Both the position numbers and the translations under genes were made by a program. A stretch of DNA of 64,000 bases from Flavobacterium franklandianum (lineage in GTDB: Bacteria > Bacteroidota > Bacteroidia > Flavobacteriales > Flavobacteriaceae). The notes under the pieces are model-generated. The model had not been told where the DNA came from, searched no databases, and saw only the letters and a program-made list of their open reading frames with translations. The stretch's first letter is position 1. The number at the start of each line of letters is the position of its first letter. Below, piece after piece: positions 16,138 to 25,420 of this stretch. The stretch is taken from assembly GCF_007097365.1 (NCBI RefSeq), contig NZ_VJZR01000006.1, positions 109,120 to 173,119 of the forward strand, read 5' to 3'.

Positions 16138-16185
16138 GTTCCAGAGGAACGACATATTTTGTAACATCGGAATTTATTCCGTTGT
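16138..16185 (+). repeat. 46-bp palindromic repeat, diverged copy
   Basis: GTTCCagAGGAAC followed by a weakened caacgga palindrome (catcggaatttattccgttg). Confidence 0.7.
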
Positions 16186-16206
16186 TGTAAATAAAAAAAT
16201 AAAAAA

Positions 16207-18888
16207 ATGGCAGAAGCAGAAAAAAGAAGAAACCTAGTTTTATCGGGATTAGAGCCCTTAATCATTACACCGGAAAGTGTATTTGTTAATATTGGGGAAC
16301 GTACCAATGTAACCGGTTCTAGAAAATTTCTTCGATTAATCAAGGAAGAAAAGTACGATGAAGCATTAAGCATTGCCAAAGAGCAGGTAGAAGGAGGCGC
16401 GCAAATCATCGATATTAATATGGATGAAGGAATGCTCGATGGCGAATATGCAATGACAAAATTCCTGAATTTAATCGCTGCCGAACCGGATATTTCGCGT
16501 GTGCCGATTATGATTGACAGCTCAAAATGGGACATCATTGAAGCCGGTCTAAAGGTCGTTCAAGGAAAATGTGTCGTAAACTCGATTTCGTTAAAAGAAG
16601 GCGAAGAACAATTTATCCATCACGCCAAATTGATTAAACGCTACGGAGCTGCGGCAATTATTATGGCTTTTGATGAAACTGGTCAAGCGGATAATTACGA
16701 TCGTCGAGTAGAAATTTGCCAACGTTCGTATGATATTTTGGTCAATAAAGTAAATTTTCCTCCTCAGGATATTATTTTCGATTTGAATATATTTCCAGTG
16801 GCAACAGGAATGGAAGAACACCGCTTGAATGCGTTGGATTTCTTTAGAGGAACCAAATGGGTTCGGGAAAATTTGCCACACGCCCACATTAGCGGAGGTG
16901 TGAGTAACGTTTCGTTTTCGTTTAGAGGAAATGACACCGTTCGGGAAGCGATGCACTCGGTTTTCTTGTACCACGCCATCAAAAATGGAATGACAATGGG
17001 AATTGTAAATCCAGAAATGTTGACGATTTATGATGATATTCCGAAAGATTTATTAGAACACGTAGAAGATGTAATCTTGAACCGTCGTGATGATGCTACA
17101 GAACGTTTGTTAGATTTGGCCGAAAATGTAAAAGGCGGGCCAAAAACCAATGAAAAAGAAGTACAAGAATGGCGCTTTGGAACGGTTCAGGAAAGAATAA
17201 CACACTCTTTGGTAAAAGGAGTTGATGCTTTTATAGAACTTGATGTTGAGGAAGCCCGATTGGCAGCAAAAAAACCCATCGAAGTAATCGAAATCAATCT
17301 GATGACAGGAATGAATGTCGTTGGAGATTTATTCGGTTCGGGAAAAATGTTCTTGCCGCAAGTGGTAAAATCAGCAAGGGTTATGAAAAAAGCCGTGGCG
17401 TATTTATTGCCGTACATTGAAGCGAGTAAACAAGCGGGCGACAAATCAGGAAATGGTAAAATATTGATGGCAACTGTAAAAGGCGATGTGCACGACATTG
17501 GAAAAAATATAGTTTCAGTAGTTTTGGCGTGTAATAATTATGAAATCATTGACCTTGGCGTAATGGTTCCGCCTGAAAAAATTATTGCAGCAGCTATCGA
17601 GCACAATGTTGATATTATTGGTCTAAGCGGATTAATCACGCCGTCATTGGATGAAATGGTTTATTTGGCTAAAGAATTAGACAAAAGAGGAATGAAAATT
17701 CCTGTAATGATTGGTGGAGCAACGACTTCTCGTGCGCATACTGCCGTGAAAATTGCCCCGCAATACAGAGAAACTGTGATTCACGTAAACGATGCTTCGA
17801 GAGCGGTTACTGTGGCTGGAAATTTATTGGACGATAACAGAGAAAAATACACCAGCGATATTCGAACAGATTATGATGCTTTTAGAGAAACCTTTTTGAG
17901 TCGTTCTCGTGACAAGAATTTCTTGAGTATTGAAGATGCTCGTAAAAATAAAATACAATTGGATTGGGCAAATTTCGCTCCGGTAAAACCAAATATAATT
18001 GGCGAACAAATTGTCGAAGTAGATTTAGATGTTTTAGTTCCTTATATTGATTGGACGCCATTTTTTCAAACTTGGGAATTGCACGGAAAATATCCTGCAA
18101 TCTTAACGGATGAGGTTGTGGGAGAACAAGCTACTTCGGTTTTTGCCGATGCACAGGAAATGTTGGAAGTGATTTTGAAAGAAAAAAAATTACAAGCTAA
18201 AGGAATCTACGGAATTTTTCCTGCGAATCAGGTGAATGACGATGATATTCAATTGTATGATGAAAATGGAAAAGAGTTGGAAAAATTCTTGACTTTGCGT
18301 CAGCAATCGCAAAAAACAAAAGGTGCTCCAAATATTGCCTTGGCCGATTTTATTGCGCCAAAAGACAATGGAGTAACGGATTATATGGGAGCATTTTGTG
18401 TAACCACAGGTTTTGGTGTGGACGAATGGGCGGATGAATACCGTGATAATTTAGACGATTACAACTCGATTATGGTCAAAGCTTTGGCAGATAGATTTGC
18501 AGAAGCTTTTGCCGAATATTTACACGAAAAAGTGCGGAAGGAATTTTGGGGATATGATTTTGAAGAATCTTTGTCAAATCAAGAATTAATTAAAGAAAAT
18601 TACAAAGGGATTCGTCCCGCACCAGGTTATCCAGCTTGTCCCGACCATTTAGAAAAACCAACTATTTGGAAGTTACTGAATGTCGAAAAAGAAATCGGAG
18701 TGACTTTGACCGAAAGTATGGCAATGTGGCCCGCTTCTTCGGTTTCGGGTTATTATTTTGGAAATCCAGATAGTAAGTATTTTGGACTTGGAAAAATAAA
18801 AGAAGATCAAGTCATTGATTACGCCAAACGTAGAAGTATTTCAACCGATAAGGCAACAAAATGGTTGAACCCAAATATAGCAGATTAA
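16207..18888 (+). CDS. metH: Methionine synthase, folate/cobalamin/reactivation half
   Basis: This 893-residue protein carries the remaining MetH modules. The pterin-binding domain starts [17 protein letters not shown] (about 24-40). The four-helix cap ([12 protein letters not shown]) is followed by the B12 domain with lower axial ligand His429 in GDVHDIGKN (D427-x-H429-x2-G432). The C-terminal AdoMet activation domain has RPAPGYP at 803-809. It transfers a methyl group from methyltetrahydrofolate through cobalamin to homocysteine held by the protein at 13400. The 1.8-kb gap holding two unrelated genes means it may have its own promoter, though none stands out. Confidence 0.95.
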   Translation: MAEAEKRRNLVLSGLEPLIITPESVFVNIGERTNVTGSRKFLRLIKEEKYDEALSIAKEQVEGGAQIIDINMDEGMLDGEYAMTKFLNLIAAEPDISRVPIMIDSSKWDIIEAGLKVVQGKCVVNSISLKEGEEQFIHHAKLIKRYGAAAIIMAFDETGQADNYDRRVEICQRSYDILVNKVNFPPQDIIFDLNIFPVATGMEEHRLNALDFFRGTKWVRENLPHAHISGGVSNVSFSFRGNDTVREAMHSVFLYHAIKNGMTMGIVNPEMLTIYDDIPKDLLEHVEDVILNRRDDATERLLDLAENVKGGPKTNEKEVQEWRFGTVQERITHSLVKGVDAFIELDVEEARLAAKKPIEVIEINLMTGMNVVGDLFGSGKMFLPQVVKSARVMKKAVAYLLPYIEASKQAGDKSGNGKILMATVKGDVHDIGKNIVSVVLACNNYEIIDLGVMVPPEKIIAAAIEHNVDIIGLSGLITPSLDEMVYLAKELDKRGMKIPVMIGGATTSRAHTAVKIAPQYRETVIHVNDASRAVTVAGNLLDDNREKYTSDIRTDYDAFRETFLSRSRDKNFLSIEDARKNKIQLDWANFAPVKPNIIGEQIVEVDLDVLVPYIDWTPFFQTWELHGKYPAILTDEVVGEQATSVFADAQEMLEVILKEKKLQAKGIYGIFPANQVNDDDIQLYDENGKELEKFLTLRQQSQKTKGAPNIALADFIAPKDNGVTDYMGAFCVTTGFGVDEWADEYRDNLDDYNSIMVKALADRFAEAFAEYLHEKVRKEFWGYDFEESLSNQELIKENYKGIRPAPGYPACPDHLEKPTIWKLLNVEKEIGVTLTESMAMWPASSVSGYYFGNPDSKYFGLGKIKEDQVIDYAKRRSISTDKATKWLNPNIAD

Positions 18889-18895
18889 AAAATTC

Positions 18896-18959
18896 GTTTC
18901 AAGTTTAAGGTTTCAAGTTGCTCGAGAGAACTTTAAACCTTAAACTTGAAACTTGAAAC
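18896..18959 (+). repeat. Inverted heptanucleotide-period tract between metH and metF
   Basis: Units gtttcaa/gtttaag/gtttcaa on the left and ctttaaa/ccttaaa/cttgaaa/cttgaaa on the right are complementary around a gctcgagaga loop. The tract is therefore both 7-nt periodic and a long hairpin. It supplies the sequence up to 7 bp before the metF ATG. Confidence 0.75.
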
Positions 18960-18966
18960 AAATAAA

Positions 18967-19920
18967 ATGAAAGTAACACAGCATATAGAAAACGCCAACG
19001 GGAAACCTCTATTCTCATTCGAAATTGTTCCGCCTCAAAAAGGAAGTAACATCAAGGATTTGTATGAAAATATAGATCCGTTGATGGAATTTAAACCGCC
19101 TTTTATAGATGTAACCACTTCCAGAGAAGAGTATGTGTACATAGAAAAAGACGGACTTTTTGATCGTCGAATTACGCGTATGCGTCCCGGAACTGTTGGA
19201 ATTTGTGCTTCCATCCAGCATAAATATGGTGTAGATGCGATTCCTCACGTGTTGTGTGGCGGATTTACCAAAGAGGAAACCGAGTATTTATTGGTGGATT
19301 GCCATTATTTAGGAATCGATAATTTAGTGGCATTGCGTGGTGATCCAATGAAAGGCGAGAAGTATTTTGAACCTACCAAAGGTGGAAATAATTATGCCGT
19401 AGATTTAGTAAAACAAATTAAGGCGATGAATTCAGGACGGTTTTTGCACGACACTTTGCCTATGCAAAATGCTCCCGATTTTTGTATAGGCGTTGCTGGT
19501 TATCCCGAAAAACATATCGAAGCACCAAGTTTAGAAGCCGATTTAAAAAGATTAAAAGAAAAAGTAGATGCTGGTGCCGATTATATCGTGACACAAATGT
19601 TTTTCGACAATCAACGGTATTTCAAGTTTGTCGAGGCAGCCCGCGCTATTGGTATCAACGTGCCAATTATTCCAGGAATCAAGCCAGTTGCGGTGAAACG
19701 TCATTTGCAATTGTTACCGCAAGTTTTTTGGTTGGATATGCCACAGGATTTGATTCATTCTATCGAACAAGCCAAAGACAACACAGCCGTTCGTCAAATT
19801 GGGGTTGAATTTGCTGTGCAACAATCCAAAGAATTAATCGAATTTGGTGTGCCTTTCGTGCATTATTATTCAATGGGAAAATCTGATAATATTCATCAAA
19901 TAGCAAGTCAGGTTTTTTAG
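18967..19920 (+). CDS. metF: Methylenetetrahydrofolate reductase
   Basis: This 317-residue TIM-barrel flavoprotein has FSFEIVPPQKGS near the N-terminus (catalytic Glu), ALRGDP in the middle, and TQMFFDNQRYF and PIIPGIKP motifs. It makes the 5-methyltetrahydrofolate used by MetH, encoded just upstream. The ATG at 18967 is preferred; a TTG 21 nt upstream lies in the heptad tract and would add non-family residues. The stop codon TAG is the first base of structured repeat copy B. Confidence 0.95.
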   Translation: MKVTQHIENANGKPLFSFEIVPPQKGSNIKDLYENIDPLMEFKPPFIDVTTSREEYVYIEKDGLFDRRITRMRPGTVGICASIQHKYGVDAIPHVLCGGFTKEETEYLLVDCHYLGIDNLVALRGDPMKGEKYFEPTKGGNNYAVDLVKQIKAMNSGRFLHDTLPMQNAPDFCIGVAGYPEKHIEAPSLEADLKRLKEKVDAGADYIVTQMFFDNQRYFKFVEAARAIGINVPIIPGIKPVAVKRHLQLLPQVFWLDMPQDLIHSIEQAKDNTAVRQIGVEFAVQQSKELIEFGVPFVHYYSMGKSDNIHQIASQVF

Positions 19921-20035
19921 GAGCTGTTTACTTCGTCAGTTCGCTTCGCTCGTGTCCTGCTGTTCGCTATATCTTTGTGGCTGAACCCCAGCCACAAAGG
20001 TAATTGTGAGAACAATTCGACGATCAGGGCTAGGA
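19920..20035 (+). repeat. Structured repeat with conserved ends, copy B
   Basis: It starts GGAGCTGTTTACTTCG within the metF stop codon and ends CGATCAGGGCTAGG. Compared with copies A and C it has an extra cttcgctcgtg stretch and a central hairpin CTTTGTGGCTG-aacc-CAGCCACAAAG. Confidence 0.75.
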
Positions 20036-20045
20036 CATTAGGAAT

Positions 20046-20083
20046 AAAAAAGCATCGTTTAAAATATAAACGATGCTTTTTTT
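20046..20083 (+). terminator. Bidirectional intrinsic terminator between metF and gldA
   Basis: The perfect stem AGCATCGTTT/AAACGATGCT (20051-20060 and 20068-20077) is followed by seven T on the plus strand and preceded by A6, so it can end both converging genes. Confidence 0.9.
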
Positions 20084-20090
20084 ATTCAAC

Positions 20091-20118
20091 AACTGACACT
20101 GAATAACTGACCACCGCC
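20091..20118 (+). repeat. Heptanucleotide-period tract (aactgac units)
   Basis: The units aactgac, actgaat, aactgac and caccgcc lie between the terminator and the gldA stop. Confidence 0.45.
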
Positions 20119-20120
20119 AA

Positions 20121-21017
20121 CTACTTCGTCATTTCCCTAAAAACCGTTTCCAGATTTTTATTTTTTTGATTCAATTGTAGTGTTTTCAAACCATTAGCAT
20201 TCGCAAAATCAAAAACAGCGGGACGCATATCTTTGTCAGCGTTGAACGTCAATTCCCAAATCATATCGTGCGTATTTTTATAGGAAGTCAAATTCTCGAT
20301 TTTGGCAATCAATTGTTCTTCGACTTTATAGTCAAATTCCACTTCGATAACTTGTTCCTTGTCTTCCGAAATTAAAGCATCTAATTTTTTATCGGCTATA
20401 ATTTTCCCTTTGTCAATAATAATGACACGGTCGCAAATAGCTTCTACTTCCTGCATAATATGGGTAGATAGAAAAACGGTTTTGTCTTTACCAACGTTTT
20501 TAATCACGTTTCTAATTTCGACCAATTGGTTCGGGTCTAAACCTGTAGTTGGTTCGTCGAGAATCAAAACATCGGGATTGTGTAATAAAGCATTGGCAAG
20601 TCCCACACGTTGTCGATACCCTTTGGATAATTGCCCTATTTTTTTGTGACTTTCATTCGATAAACCTGTCAATTGAATCACTTCTTCGATTCGGGTTTTG
20701 GCTACTTTATACACATCAGCATTAAAAACCAAATATTCCCTCACATACAAATCCAAATACAACGGATTGTGTTCTGGCAAATAGCCAATAGATTGCTGAA
20801 CGGATTTAGTATGCGAATTCACGTCAAATCCATTCACGGCAGCAGCACCTTCATCGGCAGCAATATACGTGGTCAATATTTTCATTAAAGTCGATTTTCC
20901 AGCACCATTTGGACCTAAGAAACCAACGATTTCTCCTTTTTGAACAGAAAATGAAATGGAGTCCAAAGCTTTTTGAGCACCATAACTTTTCGATATATTA
21001 TTTACTTCTATTGACAT
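20121..21017 (-). CDS. gldA: Gliding motility ABC transporter ATPase GldA
   Basis: This 298-residue ABC ATPase has Walker A GPNGAGKST (35-43), the signature LSKGYRQR, Walker B VLILDEPTTGLD and the switch His in STHIMQEVE. The N-terminus MSIEVNNISKSYGAQKAL and the C-terminal NLETVFREMTK agree with GldA of Flavobacterium. GldA works with GldF and GldG, the membrane partners; these are not in the window. It stands alone on the minus strand with its own promoter. Confidence 0.88.
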   Translation of the reverse strand: MSIEVNNISKSYGAQKALDSISFSVQKGEIVGFLGPNGAGKSTLMKILTTYIAADEGAAAVNGFDVNSHTKSVQQSIGYLPEHNPLYLDLYVREYLVFNADVYKVAKTRIEEVIQLTGLSNESHKKIGQLSKGYRQRVGLANALLHNPDVLILDEPTTGLDPNQLVEIRNVIKNVGKDKTVFLSTHIMQEVEAICDRVIIIDKGKIIADKKLDALISEDKEQVIEVEFDYKVEEQLIAKIENLTSYKNTHDMIWELTFNADKDMRPAVFDFANANGLKTLQLNQKNKNLETVFREMTK

Positions 21018-21033
21018 TGTTTTTTATTTGTAG

Positions 21034-21041
21034 CAAAAGTA
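21034..21041 (-). promoter_or_regulatory. -7 element of gldA
   Basis: Read on the minus strand it is TACTTTTG, matching TAnnTTTG, about 17 bp before the gldA start. No clear -33 element is seen. Confidence 0.5.
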
Positions 21042-21158
21042 AACAGAAAATTAATTGTTTTATTTTATAATGAGTTTTTTAAAGTTTTAAATTGTGATAA
21101 ATTTTATATTTTGATTTATATATTTACCAATATTCTATAACTCAAAATTAAATTATAA

Positions 21159-22079
21159 ATGAAAAAAGGAAGTGCATTGTTTTTTTTCTTTCTTGGGTTT
21201 TTGGTTCAAGCTCAAGAAAATTCGATAATTCAACAACAAGAAATTGTTAGAATCGAAACCGAATTGGCTTCGGATAAAATGGAAGGAAGAGCGATTTTTA
21301 CGCCAGGAATTGACTCAGCATCAGTTTTTATTGAAAATGAATTTAAAAAAATTAATCTCACCTATTTTAAGGGTTTAAATAACTACCGACAAGAATTTGT
21401 TGTCAAAAGAAAACCAGCAAATAATGTAATTGGAATCTTGCCCGGAAAATCTAAACCGGAAGAATTTGTCATTTTTTCAGCTCATTATGATCATTTAGGA
21501 GTTGTTAAAGACGGAGAGGACAAAGTCTATAATGGAGCAAATGATGATGCTTCCGGAACTACTGCAGTAATAGCTTTAGCAAAGTATTTCAAAGAATTAA
21601 ATCAAAACGAACGGACAATTATTTTTGTAGCTTTTACAGGTGAAGAAGTAGGCGGTTTTGGCTCAAAGTATTTCTCTGAAAACATTGATTCAAATAAAGT
21701 TATTGCCATGTTTAATATTGAAATGATTGGCACTGAGAGTAAATGGGGCAAAAATTCGGCTTACATAACGGGTTTCGAAAAATCAGATTTTGGGGCAATC
21801 TTGCAAAAAAACTTGAAGGGTTCTAGCTTTAATTTCAATCCTGATCCTTATCCAAGTCAACAACTTTTTTATCGCTCAGACAATGCAAGATTGGCGGCTT
21901 TAGGAGTTCCCGCTCACACAATTTCTACTTCAAAAATGGATTCAGAACCTAATTATCATAAATTGAGTGATGAGGTTTCAACGTTGGATTTAGAGAATAT
22001 GACCGAAATTGTAAAATCCATCGCAATTAGTTCGCAGAGTATTGTAAACGGACAAGATACTCCATCAAGGGTGAAATAG
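21159..22079 (+). CDS. M28 family zinc metallopeptidase, exported
   Basis: This 306-residue protein has a signal peptide (about 1-19, ending VQAQ). The M28 aminopeptidase zinc ligands are visible in order: FSAHYDHLG, NGANDDASG, TGEEVGGFGS, NIEMIG, and a final His in the C-terminal NYHKLSDE. The expected binuclear zinc site therefore looks complete. It probably acts in the periplasm or at the surface, releasing N-terminal residues from peptides. It is a single gene followed by the Phe/Tyr leader region. Confidence 0.88.
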   Translation: MKKGSALFFFFLGFLVQAQENSIIQQQEIVRIETELASDKMEGRAIFTPGIDSASVFIENEFKKINLTYFKGLNNYRQEFVVKRKPANNVIGILPGKSKPEEFVIFSAHYDHLGVVKDGEDKVYNGANDDASGTTAVIALAKYFKELNQNERTIIFVAFTGEEVGGFGSKYFSENIDSNKVIAMFNIEMIGTESKWGKNSAYITGFEKSDFGAILQKNLKGSSFNFNPDPYPSQQLFYRSDNARLAALGVPAHTISTSKMDSEPNYHKLSDEVSTLDLENMTEIVKSIAISSQSIVNGQDTPSRVK

Positions 22080-22240
22080 CTAAATGTCATTTGCAATTAA
22101 ATAAAAGAATTTTTGTTTTGGAAAAATGTTCAAAGTCAATTATTAAAAAGATAGTTTTAGGTACTATTTTTAAACATTAGATAACGAAAAGCCATTTTTG
22201 TCGATAATTCTTTTTTTTGTTCAATAAAAGCTATTATTAT

Positions 22241-22272
22241 TTTGGGTTACCAAAAAATAATTTATACATTCG
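22241..22272 (+). promoter_or_regulatory. Promoter of the Phe/Tyr operon leader
   Basis: A -33 TTTG (22241-22244) and a -7 TACATTCG (22265-22272, one mismatch to TAnnTTTG) are 20 nt apart. The start point would be near 22279, about 25 nt before the leader peptide ATG. Confidence 0.6.
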
Positions 22273-22303
22273 CAGAGAATTTTTAATAAAAATCCAAAAC
22301 AAA

Positions 22304-22360
22304 ATGTCAAGTAACCGTTTTTATTTTAGCAACACTTACTATTTCTTCTTTAGGAAGTAA
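22304..22360 (+). CDS. Phe/Tyr leader peptide (attenuator)
   Basis: This 18-codon reading frame translates to MSSNRFYFSNTYYFFFRK. It has five Phe and three Tyr codons, eight aromatic codons of 18, all between codons 6 and 16. It precedes pheA and the other Phe/Tyr synthesis genes. Its stop codon touches the antiterminator segment AGGATTGT (22360-22367). Composition and position are those of a leader peptide for ribosome-mediated attenuation. Confidence 0.85.
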   Translation: MSSNRFYFSNTYYFFFRK

Positions 22361-22440
22361 GGATTGTCTATGGTTATTTGAAAGATTAAGAAACAAATAA
22401 AACTAATATACAATCCTGATGAAAATCAGGATTTTTTTTT
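22360..22440 (+). terminator. Attenuator: antiterminator segment and intrinsic terminator
   Basis: The terminator stem AATCCTGAT (22412-22420) / ATCAGGATT (22425-22433) has a GAAA loop and a T9 tail (22432-22440), 8 bp before pheA. The upstream segment AGGATTGT (22360-22367) is exactly complementary to ACAATCCT (22410-22417), which includes the terminator's left arm, so the two structures exclude each other. A ribosome at the leader stop codon would cover AGGATTGT and allow termination. A ribosome stalled at Phe/Tyr codons would leave it free. Confidence 0.85.
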
Positions 22441-22448
22441 GAGTATAA

Positions 22449-23276
22449 ATGAAAACAAAAATTGCAATTCAAGGTATTAAAGGGTCATTCCATCATCAGG
22501 TGGCGCAGGAATACTATTCTCAGAATATTGAGGTGGATGAATGTATGTCGTTTGAAGAATTGGTCGATAGCTTGTTGTCTGGAAAAACAGATCAAGCGGT
22601 TATGGCGATTGAAAATTCTATTGCAGGACCAATTATTCCCAATTATGCCTTAATTGACAAAAATAATTTACATATTATCGGAGAGCATTACTTAGATATT
22701 CATCAAAATTTAATGGCTTTGAAAGGTCAAAAAATTAAAGATATTTTAGAAGTTCATTCTCATCCGATGGCATTGTTACAATGTATGGAATTCTTAAAAA
22801 AATATCCAAAAATTAAATTAGTTGAAGACAAAGATACTGCCGAAACTGCGCGTAGAATTCAAAAAAAACAACTTTCAGGGATTGCTGCAATTGCCAGTAA
22901 AACAGCTGCTGAAATGTACGATTTAGAAATTTTAGCGCCAGAAATTCAAACTATTAATAACAATATGACACGTTTTGTTATTATAAAAAAAGAAAATTCC
23001 TTTGTGTCAAAAGACGAAATTAATCGCGCTTCCATCAAATTCGAATTGGATCATAAACGAGGAAGTTTAGCCGCAGTTTTGAACGTAATGAGTGATTGCA
23101 AACTGAATTTAACCAAAATTCAATCCTTGCCAAAAATAGAAACCCCTTGGAAATATTCGTTTTTTGTGGACGTCACTTTCGATAAATACGAAGATTACGC
23201 CAAAGCAAAATCGTTGATGGAAATTATGGCCGAATATTTCAAGGTATTAGGAGAATATAAAAATACAAAACCGTGA
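22449..23276 (+). CDS. pheA: Prephenate dehydratase
   Basis: This 275-residue monofunctional enzyme converts prephenate to phenylpyruvate. The periplasmic-binding-like catalytic region holds the TRF motif (Thr174-Arg175-Phe176). A C-terminal ACT domain from about 192 has RGSLAAVL and IQSLP in the places of the phenylalanine-binding motifs, so feedback inhibition is likely. The last 4 nt overlap the GTG start of the aminotransferase gene. Expression appears controlled by the leader attenuator just upstream. Confidence 0.94.
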   Translation: MKTKIAIQGIKGSFHHQVAQEYYSQNIEVDECMSFEELVDSLLSGKTDQAVMAIENSIAGPIIPNYALIDKNNLHIIGEHYLDIHQNLMALKGQKIKDILEVHSHPMALLQCMEFLKKYPKIKLVEDKDTAETARRIQKKQLSGIAAIASKTAAEMYDLEILAPEIQTINNNMTRFVIIKKENSFVSKDEINRASIKFELDHKRGSLAAVLNVMSDCKLNLTKIQSLPKIETPWKYSFFVDVTFDKYEDYAKAKSLMEIMAEYFKVLGEYKNTKP

Positions 23277-24418
23277 TACATACAGCAAAACGTCTGGATA
23301 TAGTAGAAGAATATTATTTCTCGTCAAAACTTCGCGAAGTAAGACAATTGGCCTCTGAGGGGAAACCAATTATCAATATGGGAATTGGTAGCCCAGATTT
23401 AAAGCCTTCACAAGCGGTTATTGATGCAGTAACTTTGGCGATGCAAGATGAAAATGCACATCAATATCAGAGTTATCAAGGTTTGCCCGAATTGAGAAAT
23501 GGAATGGCGGATTTTTATCAAAACAATTACGAAGTTGTTTTAAATCCTAACACGGAAATTTTGCCTTTGATGGGTTCCAAAGAAGGAATTATGCACATTT
23601 CATTGGCATTTTTGAATGAAGGCGATCAGGTTTTAATTCCAAATCCTGGTTATCCAACCTATACTTCTGTAACGAATTTAGTGGGTGCTGTGCCAGTTTA
23701 TTATGATTTAGTAGAAAAAAATAATTGGGAACCTGATTTTGAAGCTTTAGAGAAATTAGATTTATCGAAAGTAAAAATAATGTGGTTGGGTTATCCGCAT
23801 ATGCCAACAGGAGCAAGAGGAAGTTTGGAATTGTTCGAAAAGTTAGTGGCTTTCGCCAAAAAACACAATATATTATTGATCAATGACAATCCGTATAGCT
23901 TTGTCTTGAATGATAAGCCAATGAGTTTGTTGCAAGTCGAAGGTGCAAAAGAGGTTGCTTTAGAATTAAACTCTTTGTCAAAAACCTTCAATATGGCAGG
24001 TTGGCGCGTGGGAATGGTTTTAGGAAATGCAGTGTGTATCGATGCGATTTTGAAAGTAAAAAGCAATATGGATAGCGGAATGTTCTACGGAATTCAAAAA
24101 GGAGCGATTGAAGCTTTGAAAAGCGATCAGTCTTGGTTTGATTCGATGAATGCCATTTATAAAAAGAGAAGAGTTTTAACAGAACAATTGGCCGAAAAGT
24201 TAGGTTGTCAAGTTTACAAGGAAGGTGTTGGATTGTTTGTTTGGGCAAAATTGCCAGCAGGAATCACATCATCGGAAGATTTTATAGATAAAATATTATA
24301 CGAGAAATCGATTTTTATAACTCCGGGAACCATTTTTGGAAGCAATGGAGAAGGTTATATCCGATTTGCACTTTGTGTAAAAGAGGAAATAGTGCAAGAA
24401 GCGATTGATAGGTTTTAG
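23273..24418 (+). CDS. PLP-dependent aminotransferase (aromatic/prephenate)
   Basis: This 381-residue class I aminotransferase has the PLP lysine Lys237 in SLSKTFNMAGWRVG and the GIGSPDLKPS substrate motif. Placed between pheA and tyrA it probably makes Phe and Tyr from their keto acids, or aminates prephenate; sequence alone cannot choose. The start is GTG, overlapping pheA by 4 nt (GTGA), a sign of translational coupling. Confidence 0.9.
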   Translation: MIHTAKRLDIVEEYYFSSKLREVRQLASEGKPIINMGIGSPDLKPSQAVIDAVTLAMQDENAHQYQSYQGLPELRNGMADFYQNNYEVVLNPNTEILPLMGSKEGIMHISLAFLNEGDQVLIPNPGYPTYTSVTNLVGAVPVYYDLVEKNNWEPDFEALEKLDLSKVKIMWLGYPHMPTGARGSLELFEKLVAFAKKHNILLINDNPYSFVLNDKPMSLLQVEGAKEVALELNSLSKTFNMAGWRVGMVLGNAVCIDAILKVKSNMDSGMFYGIQKGAIEALKSDQSWFDSMNAIYKKRRVLTEQLAEKLGCQVYKEGVGLFVWAKLPAGITSSEDFIDKILYEKSIFITPGTIFGSNGEGYIRFALCVKEEIVQEAIDRF

Positions 24419-24494
24419 ATTATAATTATCATTGATTTTTGCAATTGACATTGATATTGCCATTGGAATTTGGAATTTAAAATATTGAAATTTA

Positions 24495-25346
24495 ATGAAC
24501 ATACACGTAATAGGAATAGGATTAATAGGTGGTTCGATGGTTTTGGACATCAAATCACTGCATCCAGACGCGACTATTTATGGAATTGACAACAACGAAA
24601 GTCATTTGGCGGAAGCCATTGCTCTGGGAGTTGTAGATAAAGCGGCTACATTTGATGATTTAGCAGAAGCCGATTTTGTGATAGTTTCGGTTCCTGTGGA
24701 TGTTGCCTTGACTCTTTTGCCTAAAGTTTTGGATGCTATCGGAGAGGATACAATTGTTTTTGAAGTAGGTTCGACCAAAATACCTATTTGCGAAGCGGTG
24801 GCGAATCACCCTAGAAGAAGAAATTTTATAGCAACACATCCTATAGCGGGAACGGAATTTTCTGGACCATCAGCGGCGATAAAAGACTTGTTTCAAGGAA
24901 AAACGAATATTATTTGTGAAGTCGAGAAAACGACTTTCAAATTACAGGAAAAAGCCTTGGATTTGTTCAAAAGTATGGGAATGAGAATCCGATATATGGA
25001 TCCAAAATCGCACGATAAGCACATTGCTTATGTGTCGCATTTGTCGCACATTAGTTCGTTTATGCTAGGAAAAACGGTGATCGATAAAGAGAAAGACGAG
25101 CAGGATATTTTTGACATGGCGGGTTCTGGATTCGAAAGCACGGTGCGTTTAGCCAAAAGTTCACCAGCAATGTGGACACCAATTTTCAAACAGAATAAAA
25201 AGCAAGTCATAAAAACATTGGAAGAATACATTGCTAATTTGTCTCATTTCAAAGATTTATTAGAAAAAGACGATTACGAAGCGATTTTTACTGAAATGCA
25301 AAGCGTGAATAAAATAAAGGAAATATTAAACGGAATGAAGAAGTAG
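24495..25346 (+). CDS. tyrA: Prephenate dehydrogenase
   Basis: This 283-residue NAD(P)-dependent enzyme has the Rossmann motif GIGLIGGS at 7-14 and the conserved catalytic-site stretch THPIAGTEFSGP. It oxidises prephenate to 4-hydroxyphenylpyruvate in the tyrosine branch. There is no fused chorismate mutase or ACT domain. That activity is supplied by the next gene. The 76-bp gap to the aminotransferase is AT-rich with 6-7-nt periodicity. Confidence 0.92.
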   Translation: MNIHVIGIGLIGGSMVLDIKSLHPDATIYGIDNNESHLAEAIALGVVDKAATFDDLAEADFVIVSVPVDVALTLLPKVLDAIGEDTIVFEVGSTKIPICEAVANHPRRRNFIATHPIAGTEFSGPSAAIKDLFQGKTNIICEVEKTTFKLQEKALDLFKSMGMRIRYMDPKSHDKHIAYVSHLSHISSFMLGKTVIDKEKDEQDIFDMAGSGFESTVRLAKSSPAMWTPIFKQNKKQVIKTLEEYIANLSHFKDLLEKDDYEAIFTEMQSVNKIKEILNGMKK

Positions 25347-25348
25347 TC

Positions 25349-25420
25349 AGTTTGCAGTTTGCAGATTGCAGTTAAAAAGAACAATAAACAACAAATAATA
25401 AACGACAAACAATAAATAAG
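25349..25420 (+). repeat. Two heptanucleotide-period tracts before the DAHP synthase gene
   Basis: gtttgca/gtttgca/gattgca units (25349-25373) are followed by aataaac/aacaaat/aataaac/gacaaac/aataaat units (25381-25417). Together they make up nearly the whole 74-bp gap between tyrA and the next gene. Confidence 0.65.

Larger units (their letters stand above)
15820..16206 (+). other. 387-bp repeat-dense gap before the second metH gene
   Basis: No gene was found. It holds an AT hairpin-like start, one ttgcgagg/acgaagcaatc-type repeat (15935-15958), two 46-bp-family palindromes (15975-16021, 16138-16185) and a facing pair of REP-like hairpins (16039-16127), leaving little unique sequence. Confidence 0.8.

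Noticed and set aside
18946..18966. TTG start for metF at 18946
   Set aside because: The codons come from the heptad tract; the ATG at 18967 fits the family start.
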